A stretch of DNA of 64,000 nucleotides, taken from NCBI GenBank assembly GCA_907163375.1, contig CAJQUW010002095.1:496001-560000 (forward strand), given 5' to 3'. The DNA comes from Prostheceraeus crozeri (lineage: Eukaryota; Platyhelminthes; Polycladida; Euryleptidae). A program made the translations under genes and the position numbers. This document shows, in pieces, positions 24,009 through 33,450 of this stretch (positions are counted from its first letter, which is position 1; each line of letters begins with the position of its first letter). The notes beneath the pieces were generated by a model, which worked only from the letters and a program-made list of their open reading frames with translations, was not told where the DNA came from and searched no databases.

Positions 24009-25881
24009 GCATCTCTATCTTACCAAGCAGGGCACTTAAATTAGCTCATGAAACTCTACTCTATATTCTATTATCAATGCACGTATGATTTTTCATTCAC
24101 TTGTTTCAGTGGATTAGTATCACTGTAATTATCATCATGCATGAGCTTAAGTCTGTAATAACTGTTTGCGTGGAATTAGTAATTCACCTACTTGTAGCTT
24201 ATGTAATAGGTCGATTCATGTTCAGTTCATTGCAACCTTATCTTAATCTACTATTCTATTTGTTGAGCTGCATGCATAGCCCCCTAAACCTTGGAGTGAG
24301 ATATCCAGTATCAAAAATTAGTGTCTCTAAATGGTGCTAGTAAGAAATTGCAATTAACTGATTGGTCAGTCCAATTTAAATGTAATCATTTTTTGGCAAC
24401 CGCTGGTCACAAGTAATGCAATAATTCATTATAAACTCACTTACAAAACCTTCCAGTAATAAAAAGTCAACATCTCCTTCACATTTGAAAGCATGACACA
24501 ATATTTGATATCTTCCAAAACTCCGTCATTTAATTCTCATGTCCTGTTGACCTTCCTATGTTTCAAGTGACAAATCTTCACAATCGCTGATTTCTTATGA
24601 TGACATCTGATCATCTCTTTATCTGTAATATAATATACGCCACTGATGATGCTGGAACTCAGGAAAAGAATTAATTAAGAAACACCAATTTCATGAGACA
24701 AAGTATTGATGTTTGAATGTTTCAGCAAAGCTATCAAAGAAATTGAAGCCCAATTTTATAGTTTATATACAGTTATAAATATTAACTAATCACCAAACCT
24801 TCTCAATAGATAGTCCTTCATAGCAAATGCATGTATGTAACTGAAACATTTTTCTGCAAATATACTGACATAATGAAATCGTGCAGACTGCTAATCTACA
24901 AATTACTGTATTATTCAGCACATCACTTTGGTGTGAAGGTACTGAGTGACATGATAAAAATTCCAACGTCGGAGAAAATTGCTCATTTATTTATGTATAT
25001 ACTTACATGTCATACTTGTTGATGCGCAGTTATAGGTGATTTAGAAACTGCACACCCAATTTTTAGATAACTTTGCAAGTCACGGGTAATTGTAGTTTTG
25101 AGAAAACCCTCTCTTTAAGGCAATATAGGCCCTAAAATGCAGAAATATTAAAGTAGATTGTCAATATGTAATCTTATTCCACTTTTTCATCTCATGTACG
25201 TTTAGGTAAGTGATTGACATCAAAAACTGATATTAAGGTAAAGAAAATTCTAAGTTCAATTCATCAAATAATTTTTTTGATTCCTCAGCATAATTTAATC
25301 AGCAATAATGTGTAAAATTCTCAAATGTTCTGTCACCAAAGCAGACATAAAAACAAATGTTGACATTTTGTTCTACCTCAGAAAATGCAACATTCTGCAA
25401 TTTATTCGGGTTTTGCTCGTGCTTCTTACAGTTAAATTCGATCTCAAGATCTACCTTGGCATAGCAAAAGACCATCAATTTCCTCTACATATTTTGTTCA
25501 GAACTGAACAACTCAACTTATTTGCAAGATAGCAATTGACCTATACCATGTAGCTATTCACGCACTACAAGAACAATTTGCCTCATGTTCTGGTGTGCAC
25601 TGTATTCTTGACACAGCACATAGATGTGAAATAGAATATTTACTTGCTTGCTGATTCCGAGGACGATTTTCTTTTAGCCAAAATAATAAATTGAGTTGAA
25701 AATTTATCAAATATTGTTATCGATTACTGCTGAGCATGATTTATGTATTAATTAATTATTGTTGATATGAATTTAATGCATTTTTGCTTTTTTCTCACAT
25801 TTCTAAGCAAGAAACAAATCTGTATTTAATTTCCTCCCCTACTATCGTTAGTGTCTCATTCCTCTTCAGAAATCAGTAGAG
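24009..25881. other. About 1.9 kb upstream of the host exon, no gene recognised
   Basis: AT-rich. It may include distal promoter sequence of the gene starting at 26010, but I see no defined element. Confidence 0.45.
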
Positions 25882-25932
25882 ATGGAGCTTGAAGACAACA
25901 TTAATCCACAAACAACGCCCGCATCCATCTAA
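25882..25932 (+). CDS. Possible upstream open reading frame in the 5' leader
   Basis: A 16-codon frame (MELEDNINPQTTPASI) starts at an ATG 128 bp before the main start and ends before it, in a different frame. If transcription begins upstream of 25880 it would act as a uORF that lowers translation of the main protein. The transcription start is unknown, so this remains tentative. Confidence 0.25.
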   Translation: MELEDNINPQTTPASI

Positions 25933-26215
25933 TTTCGCTGTCGGATTTTCATATTAGCCTCCTCTCGCCTTTCTCGCGTCGATTACATAACGTCACACTG
26001 GGGCTGCTCATGGCTAACGCGCCGTCCACTCCGCGGACTCGCCTCCGTCTACCGAAGGCGTCTCGCCATCGCTTGGATGACGGCGCGGGAAATGCGCCTT
26101 CGGGTGTCGCCGTTGTAGGGGCTACAGCACGAATTCCTCCACAGAAATGTCGCTTTCCACTACGACGTTATGACCCCGACACCATTCCCAAAACGAAGGA
26201 GGAGACGATTAAGGT
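25910..26215 (+). promoter_or_regulatory. CpG-rich promoter and first-exon region
   Basis: CpG dinucleotides are dense here (CTCGCGTCG, AACGCGCCGTCC, CCGCGGACTCGCC, GACGGCGCGGG) in a window otherwise poor in CpG, as at unmethylated animal promoters. TAACGTCAC at 25988-25996 resembles a cAMP-response half site. No TATA box in a convincing position. Confidence 0.5.
26010..26213 (+). CDS. First coding exon of an unidentified host gene
   Basis: Sixty-eight codons from the ATG at 26010 to AAG at 26211-26213, followed at once by GTGAGA, a strong splice donor (AAG then GTGAGA, phase 0). An in-frame TAA at 25902-25904 precedes the ATG with no other in-frame ATG between, so this start is the natural choice; the base after ATG is G. 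The exon is GC- and CpG-rich, unlike its surroundings. The protein start is basic and Pro/Arg-rich (MANAPSTPRTRLRLPKASRH), probably disordered, then Gly/Ala-rich, then a more structured-looking PPQKCRFPLRRYDPDTIPK. It has no signal peptide or membrane segment. I do not recognise the family. The next exon was not found; the frame runs 18 codons into the intron before a stop. Confidence 0.6.
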
Positions 26216-27326
26216 GAGAAAATTCTTTCTGAGATTTCAATTGATGAGGAAGGAGCAGAAAGTTTAAAATTTCTGATGATAGATTGATGATCTTGATTTT
26301 CAAAACAAAAAGATTTTTTTATTTTTTATTGGAATGCTTTGAATGGTTGGATTATACAATATGTGTTTAAATGCTTTGAAATCATCAAATATGGACAAGC
26401 ACATGTCTCGTCCGGCAAATGTGTTTTTTAACCACAAGGACCTCGGATCATCATTTGAGTGCAGAAGTGTCCAAGTGAAGCACTGTTTTTGCGAAGGACT
26501 TCGATGGCTGTGCTGACATTTGACAGAAATATTAATTGTTGGTACAAGGCAGGGTGTGGAATAATTATTTGCTGAAAAATTATTTGCAGTTGGTCAGCAA
26601 TTAATTGCAATGAACGATAAACCTACGTGTTTTATTTTTTCTACTTTTTAGGTAAGCATCTGACTCCCATTGTCGTATGGTCTCTGTCTAAAAAGTGCAG
26701 TTGCAGACTTGCAATGACACATGCATTCACTGTAGATAATTTTGTGACCAGAACGCCGGCAGGATATATGGAAGCATCAAGTAGTGATCATCTTTCACAA
26801 ACATCATGCCATTTTGACAAATTCAGCAACAAAATAGTACTTTGCTGTGCATTTTTTTATCCTATTACAATGATATTCTACCAGAAAAAAACTGAATGGT
26901 GTTTTTGAGTATTTTGTCGTCTTTATGGCATTATGAAGTCATGGATATCGCATGAACTTGTCATACTGATGTAAATTCATGTCTCAAAGGTCGGATGATC
27001 GGCTCTCCAATTTGGTTGGATTCTAAACTGTTGCAGCGACATGATGCCTCATTATAAATAATTCACAATGTATGCAACTCAATCGATTATTGAGACTTTC
27101 CCTGCCTTCTAAATACAGTTTAAAATAGCCTGTACATGGTTGAGCAACAAAAATACAGAAAAAAGAGATTGATGAAAAATTAGGACTGAGCAATCAAGCA
27201 TGTAAAAGAAATTTGAGATTTATTAAGAGCACAAAATTATATACTAGTATATGCATAAATTTTGTATTTTAAGATATCAACATCAATGACATTGTTTTCA
27301 CTTGAAACTTACTTCTCAGTGAATAA
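26214..27326 (+). other. Probable intron, no exon recognised
   Basis: Starts at the GTGAGA donor. AT-rich with no convincing acceptor-exon-donor unit. The frame at 26627-26908 has no known motif. Confidence 0.45.
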
Positions 27327-27328
27327 TA

Positions 27329-27875
27329 CAGAACTGATCACAAAAAACGGACCACCTGAAATTCTCATACCTTTCAGTCGCATCGCAAAACAACGTGCCA
27401 TGCATCATTCGAGAGCCTGCATTCTCAGCTTTAAAATGAGCTATGATAGACTCGCATCCGTTATTGTATTTGCTGAGCAGTGCAAAAAATATGAAAATCA
27501 CTCAACTTACAAATCGCAATTTTTCAAAAAGAAAACATCTGAGCATGATAATGAATCAGGAACGAGGAGAAAGAGTATTTTCTGAGATCTCTTTTGACAT
27601 ACTGGTCATCAAAATCGGTGAACTAATAAAAATTGGTGATATCGTGAAGTTTTCGCAAAATCATGACCTTTTTGATTGAAAATGTTATGTTCTCACTTTT
27701 TCATCAAAAATGTTAGTGTTCAAAAATGTTTGGTATCTTCAGAATCCTTACGTTGTAAGGAATTCGGACATGTAAGTTACATTCATATAAGTTCAATAGT
27801 TCTTTTTCAAACTTCTTCAATATTTTTTCTTATTTCCACAAAAGTAAACAAACACCATGTAAGGTGAACGAAGGT
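27329..27875 (+). repeat. Left arm of foldback F1
   Basis: Inverted copy of 27929-28478; lacks a short ATTGAATTT-containing segment that the right arm and the 23.5-kb copy share. Confidence 0.8.
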
Positions 27876-27928
27876 TCAAATCAAGACAATTGGCGCAGTC
27901 ATGTCTTTGTTCTCCCATATCAGTTGCC

Positions 27929-28478
27929 GATTGTTTACCTTCATTTTTTGTGTACTTTTGCGGAAATGAGAAAAAATATTGAAGAAGTTTGAAAAAGTAC
28001 TATTGAACTTAGATGAATGTAACTTATATATTCGAATTCCTTACAAGGCAAGGATTCTTAACATACCAAACACTAATATTTTTGATGAAAAAGTGAGGGC
28101 ATAAAATCTTCAAACAAAAAGGTTATGATTTGTGGAAACTTCACGATATCACCAAATTTTTATTAGTTCATCGATTTTGATGAACGGCATGTCAAAAGAG
28201 AGCTCAGAAAATGGTCGCTCCTCCCGTGTCCGATTCGTTATCATACTCACATGCCTTCTTATTGAAAAATTGCGATTTGTAAGTTGAGTGATTTCCATAT
28301 TTTGAGCACTGATCAACAAATACAACAACGGATGCAAGTCTATCATAGCTCATTTGAAAGCTGAGAATACAAACTCTCGAATGATGTATGGCACGTTGTT
28401 GTAGGACACGATTGGAAGGCATGAGAATTGATTGAATTTCAGTGAATTTTAGGTGGTCCACTTCTATGATCAGCGCTG
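27929..28478 (-). repeat. Right arm of foldback F1
   Basis: Inverted copy of 27329-27875; the inner end is at about GATTGTTTACC and the outer end at GATCAGCGCTG. Confidence 0.8.
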
Positions 28479-28480
28479 TA

Positions 28481-28974
28481 ATTTAGTGTTGAATAAAAGT
28501 TTTTTATTGGCATTTCAAGCTCAATTGTCTGATCACCATTTTTGAAATAGAATAATTTGTCTTCTGCAAAAGGAAATCTATCTACATACATGCACATCAA
28601 AGACAGAATGTCAAACAACCAGGCAAGCTGATAGCGGGAAATAAGTTAGTTCTAAATATCTGATATGAAAACAAGTGAATTTCAGACAACAGTTGAAGCC
28701 AGTCATTCAGACATTCATTGAAGTATTAATCATTTATCTAGCTGACTGTCTTCATCGATTAATGAGATTCACAGAGAAATCAGGAATCTAAATTTATCCA
28801 CTTCACTGATGTAGAGATGGTGATATTATTGTTGTTATGATGTGAGGATGCTTCGAACTATATAGTTTTGCTTTCATATTGCTCTCTTTAGAAACTAGAT
28901 AATATTCACATAGGGGGCGTGCATATGTGGGATCTGAGAAGTTCACGGCAATGATATAAGTGACTTTGGAGTAT
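28481..28974. other. AT-rich sequence, nothing recognised
   Basis: No gene or repeat end identified. Confidence 0.45.
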
Positions 28975-29533
28975 GGAGTTATGACATTCGCCAAGAAAGA
29001 GAAGCGTCAATCAGACAGTAAAGGAAGACTAGAAGAAATCGGTCCCAATAGGCGGCGGCGACAGATTAAGGAGTTCAGGAAAGAAGAGCGGAGACTCCGA
29101 AGTCTCAAAAGAACATGCAGTGAAGCGCAAGCAGCTGAAAGGGATGATCTCCTACAAGAAGATAAGTCCGCAATATTGAAGTTGTCGAAAGCCGAAAAGA
29201 AAAGGGACTAAGATGGTCAAAGCAAGACAGAAGCGTTTCTAGAGGATCCTTTCTGCTTTGCAAGAGAAATCCTCCAAGAGAAGGCGAGTGGGACCCTCGC
29301 GTTAGAGTGGAAGAATTAGAGGAATTGTTGCAGTACATCTTTCCTGATCCGAACACAAATTTGGATGTGCACGATGTGATTGAGATCAACAGGTCATCGA
29401 TCGCATCTTATATTTTGATGCACCGAGGATCAAACATATGGAAGTTGAAGCAATGATTCAGAAAGCGAGGGCAAAGTCAGCTGGAGGGTCGAACAACATC
29501 ACTGATACAGTCAACAAAACTGTAGGAAATTAG
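28975..29533 (+). pseudogene. LINE (non-LTR retrotransposon) fragment, linker before reverse transcriptase
   Basis: The first frame gives a basic, Arg/Lys/Glu-rich coiled stretch (RRRRQIKEFRKEERRLRSLK), then after a TAA at 29209-29211 the same frame reads DPFCFAREILQEKASGTL. A second frame gives VEELEELLQYIFPDPNT, and a third gives FDAPRIKHMEVEAMIQKARA followed by KSAGGSNN. This order (basic linker, PF.FAR..L..K.SG.L, short linker, E.EEM..KARAKSA.G.N) matches the segment just upstream of the fingers of LINE reverse transcriptases, where the last block normally reads ARSGSAPGPNG. At least two frameshifts and two stops break it, and no YADD or endonuclease part follows. It is a short, old internal fragment; clade not assigned. 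Confidence 0.65.
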
Positions 29534-29677
29534 CACAGTGCTTATAGAAAACAGCATCGAGGATCTGCGTAGAACTGATTGGGGAGTTTTTAACTTACTT
29601 TTTTCCGAAAATCATCATAATATCCCGTCGTCTGGTCAATTACATGAATTGGTGAGGGGTAGTTTCTTCTCGTATAC

Positions 29678-29930
29678 GAATAGTTAGTTATATTCAGAAA
29701 TCAAAATAAATTTCATCGGATACAGCGTCTTTTTTATAAAAACACATAGGACGACGTTTCGCCTGTCTCGCCTTGATCACGCCCGAATTTGGATGGGTCT
29801 GCAATGTCTGCTATCCAATTTCGGACGTGAGCAAGACGAGATAGACGAAACTTTGTCCTGTGTGTCTTATAAAAAATAGACGCTGCATCCGATGAAATTT
29901 TATTTTGATTTCTGAATTATATGAATACTC
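29678..29930. repeat. Large palindrome, about 117-bp arms
   Basis: The arms 29678-29794 and 29812-29930 are imperfect inverted copies, at about 80% or more by eye, around a 17-nt centre. Shared blocks include GACGAAAC.T.GTCCT.TGTG, TTATAAAAAA, GACGCTG.ATCCGATGAAAT and TTTTGATTTCTGAAT. It begins about 145 bp after the LINE fragment. It could be a miniature foldback element, or the inverted duplication of a retroelement terminal segment; the GACGAAAC style is reminiscent of Penelope-like terminal regions, but that is only a suggestion. Confidence 0.88.
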
Positions 29931-31984
29931 ATGTGCCTTTATAGGGAACAGGAAAACATATTCAAAGAAGCCTGAAAGATGACAATTGATCATCTAGTAT
30001 TCAAGATTGGGTCTTTAAATTGAAAATCATGAGGCAAAGTTCTGCCCGATTCGTACTGTGGACATGCACAAGTACATGTATCTGAACAAATTTCATAGAA
30101 TTCAAATCACTTGAAACATTTGATGTCTCATCTTGAAGCTTTTCATAAAGAGATCATAAATTGGCTGACTTTCCTTGAGATGACTTATGAAGCGGTCACT
30201 ATTGTATAATTTCGTGATATCAAAGAGCTGTTGTTTCTCTGACGAAACTTGTTTCTGATTAGTTTGAATATTCTCAAGTTAGAATTAACGAAGTTATACT
30301 TTTGTGAATAATTAATTCGTCATATCCAACGTGTCTTCATTCTGTTATAGCTTTATAAATTGAACAACAAAAGTGATCGACAGCTTCTGCATTTCCTTTA
30401 TCCTTGTATGTTCCTTCTTGTTGCACATCAACCGTAACTTTGCAACGGATCAAAACTCTGAGAAAGAGAAGTTGGAGATTATTTCACTGTTTGCTATCAA
30501 GGCGAGAAAATATTAATTCTAACCTCTGGTGATTGATAATTAACAAGACATGAAAAGATCAATTTGACGCTTTATTTTCTTCAGGGCGCAGCTTCTTGTT
30601 GAATACAGATTCACGCATTTTACATCAATTAATTGTCTTTCAATAGAGACTACAAAAAGAATTGACAGAATTATCAATCTCAAAAGTATTTTCCCGAGTA
30701 AGAAAATATTGAATATCTCTACAATTATTCAAAAGTGGAGCCTCTATACTCTTTTGCTATTGCGACACTATAGTTGAATTTCGTAAACTGATGAATACTT
30801 TGACTCCAAGGCATTTAAAATTCATCACAAGGCTTATTCAAAAATACCAACGAGTTGCGCATTATCATAAAAGAAACTATGAACCACTAAGAATGCGAAA
30901 TCTAAATAAATGCTTAATTATCAACTCCTTTCCTTCCTGATCTGCTTAATTTTCTCAACAGCACTGACCGCTCGCTATATCGCAATGTGTTCTATTAGTC
31001 CGGTAGACAGAGCGAGTTTCTGCAGGGGACGAAAATGAGACTTTCACAGAATGACGTACACCCTATGCCTACTATGAATCTGCGCATCTGCCAAACTCTA
31101 GGTAGTTCCTCTAATTGTCAGACAGGAGCAAAGAAAATCACATGTTAATCCAGTGGGACGCAAATTGCTTCTCTGATTTAGCGAAAAGTACTCAGTCTAG
31201 AGCCACAATCTTCAGGTCATTTCCTATTATGTGTATGTGATATTATCATGCTTCTGAGAGAATGTGGTTAAATGTGGATAATGTGGGCCAGGATGTTGAT
31301 GTTTGCCGACAGCAGGAGGCTTGTCAAATCTGAATGTGTGGAGCTTCATAGATAAATGTTCATGAACATGTTAGGAAATGACCTGAAAACATTCCATGTC
31401 AAAAATTATGACTCTAAACTTGCATGTAGTACTTTTTAGTTGATAAGAGAAAACATTGAAAATTTAATTTTTGTCAAAAACTGAAATCTGAGTCGATATC
31501 CAAAAACCCATGTGATTAGGAAGATACATAAATAATGCCTGCTTAAATGTGCTATTGCTAACAAATTTAATAAGTAGTTTTTACATAGCACTTAATATCC
31601 AATGCTCTATTCGATGTCTATGGTATAAAAGATCGTGATGTGATTCATACTACTCGTACTTATAAAATGCTGCACTTGCAACAAAAATTTATTTGTTTGG
31701 ATGGAATTCATGACTCAAATGCTTGCCAAAAGTAGCCAAAGTCAAGCTTTCGCAAAAAGTACTTTACAAATAGGTGATAAAGTTCACCCTCCAGTGGGTT
31801 AAAGCTAGCGATCTTTGTTGAAAAAGTGTAACAATGCGCTAGTACTGAAAGTCATTAAAGCCTTGATTGGACAGCTTTGTTTTAAGGAGATCACAGCAAA
31901 ACTGCAACTGAGAGAGCGAATGAATCCACCCCATCCGGCATCTTATGTTCTACAGAGAATTTTGTCAGAGTGTTAGACAAATGA
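29931..31984. other. About 2 kb without a recognised gene
   Basis: AT-rich, only short frames. The Penelope-like relic that follows may extend leftward into this stretch in unrecognisable form. Confidence 0.45.
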
Positions 31985-32420
31985 ATTCCGATCTTCGGAA
32001 CTCTCGAATTCGCCCATTTTTAAATCGCTGAAAACTCATGTGATTATTTCTAATAATAAAGATCAAATTCCTAAGGAGTTTTCCTCTTCAATAGTTTATA
32101 AATACTAAAAGGCATTTTATCACTAGAATAGATCAACACAAAAGGCAGTCCGGCATCTGAAATTAGTATGCACTCTCATGACGGCACTAATTTCAAGATG
32201 ATGTAACATACCAAACCGTGGCTAACCAAATTTGCTGAAGCCTTATTCATCAAAGAATTCAACTCCGACGACCTATTGAATGTCCATATCCGAACTACGC
32301 ACTTGGCCTATGGTTATCACTTCCGATGATTTGAACTTTGTATATAAATATGTACATTTATTGTTCTCTCATTTGTACACTGATGAAGGGTGTTGAATCC
32401 ACCTGAAACATGGTTGTTTT
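31985..32420 (+). mobile_element. Penelope-like retroelement fossil, GIY-YIG endonuclease end
   Basis: A 3' fragment of what looks like a Penelope-like element, read on the + strand. Readable landmarks in order are IPKEFSSSIVYKY, resembling the segment that opens the GIY-YIG endonuclease domain, and farther on KFAEALFIKEFN, resembling its EAL.IK closing segment. Then non-coding sequence with TGATGAAGGGTGTTGAATCC and CTGAAACATG, of the type found in the terminal regions of these elements. The fragment is broken in several places, has no reverse transcriptase and is clearly ancient. The assignment rests on short motifs. Confidence 0.45.
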
Positions 32421-33311
32421 CACAGTGAGTCGTTTTCCTAAACAAAACATGAATTTCATTGCGGCATGTGGCAAATAAGACCTGCTTTATCAATTCATCA
32501 TCTGTAATTTCCGCTTTATTTTGTTTCCTCCCCAACATGACAGTAATGTCATACTCTGCTATTCATCACAGTAAGAGAAATGTAGCAGGACAGATTAAAA
32601 AGCGCAACGGAGCCTGTTTTGAAGCACACTATTTAATTACACTATTATAAGCCGTTCCCTATCGTACTGATGAGCTCTTGTTGGGGAAATGCAGCGGCTA
32701 CGGCTGTCAGGGAATTCAGAGCTTGTTCAAGTCTATGGGCATTTTTAATGTGCTAATATATGTATACCGAATGACTTGGCACTTTGATAACTATCATAAA
32801 GTGAAAGGTAACATACTGTCCATGTTGAGATGCAGCTTTGTAATAATGGAATTTGTGAAAATCTTGACTGTTAATTTGTTTGCATTTCCTGCGATGACGT
32901 TTTCATAATCAGATTTCATATTTGATTTTGAATTTATTATACACTTGCATGAAAAGACAGCAAACCTGTTTTCATGTCATGAAATTCATTTTTTCACAAA
33001 GTTTCTTATTCCTTTCCGCGAATTTGCCATTCACTAGAATATCCAAACTGACCACAAAGGTTTCGGCAATGTCTTGTTTCATTTTCCTGTGTTCCCATAA
33101 ATCAATTGAACTTCATTTTTGTCTCAGTCGACCATATGATCACATAAAATATATGCTCAGGCGAACTATTCTGACCAGCATCAAACGGACGGAACTTCCA
33201 AAAAGTAAAAACGAGTTTTCATATATCTTGCTCCCAGTCGTCAATTGACAATATCAGCAGACAGCAATAAATACTGCGATTAATCAATTTATGATGTATC
33301 TTTAAATCACA
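32421..33311. other. AT-rich sequence, no gene recognised
   Basis: The longest frame (32922-33248, 108 codons) is Phe/Ile/Ser-rich low-information sequence without a motif, typical of AT-rich non-coding DNA. Confidence 0.45.
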
Positions 33312-33450
33312 AGTGATGTGATAGCTCAGTTGGCAAAGAGCAATGAAGCGCTGTCAACATAACTGTTTAAGGATCACTGTTACTAACCCTCGCACCGCTG
33401 AAGGGGAGGATGGTAGTCATGGGTTATTCCCCCCTCCTGCGTTTTCAAAT
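33312..33450 (+). repeat. tRNA-like head of a possible SINE
   Basis: GATAGCTCAGTTGGCAAAGAGC at about 33321 is a good pol III A box within a D-arm-like hairpin (GCTC..GAGC). Downstream, GGGTTATTCCCC at about 33420 is only a partial B box and no cloverleaf forms. An old tRNA-derived SINE is the likeliest reading; chance similarity is possible. Confidence 0.35.

Larger units (their letters stand above)
27329..28478. mobile_element. Foldback element of family F1 with long inverted arms
   Basis: A 1150-bp element with TA on both sides (27327-27328 and 28479-28480). The left arm is about 27329-27875 and the right arm about 27929-28478, inverted copies at roughly 80-85% identity by eye, around an unrelated centre of about 50 bp. 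The tips read CAGAACTGATCA and, inverted, CAGCGCTGATCA, followed by AAGTGGACCACCTAAAATT-like sequence. These tips resemble those of Tc1 element A. The arms give similar open frames on opposite strands (27262-27585 and 28204-28461), which is a by-product of the duplication. No transposase is present, so the element would depend on one supplied elsewhere. Confidence 0.85.

Noticed and set aside
27262-27585. 107-codon frame, seemingly conserved with a frame at 28204-28461
   Set aside because: Conservation follows the foldback arms at DNA level, includes indels that ignore frame, and the 23.5-kb copy has stops in the same frame.
33312-33384. Functional tRNA gene
   Set aside because: Only the A box/D arm is good; no T arm or acceptor stem can be formed.
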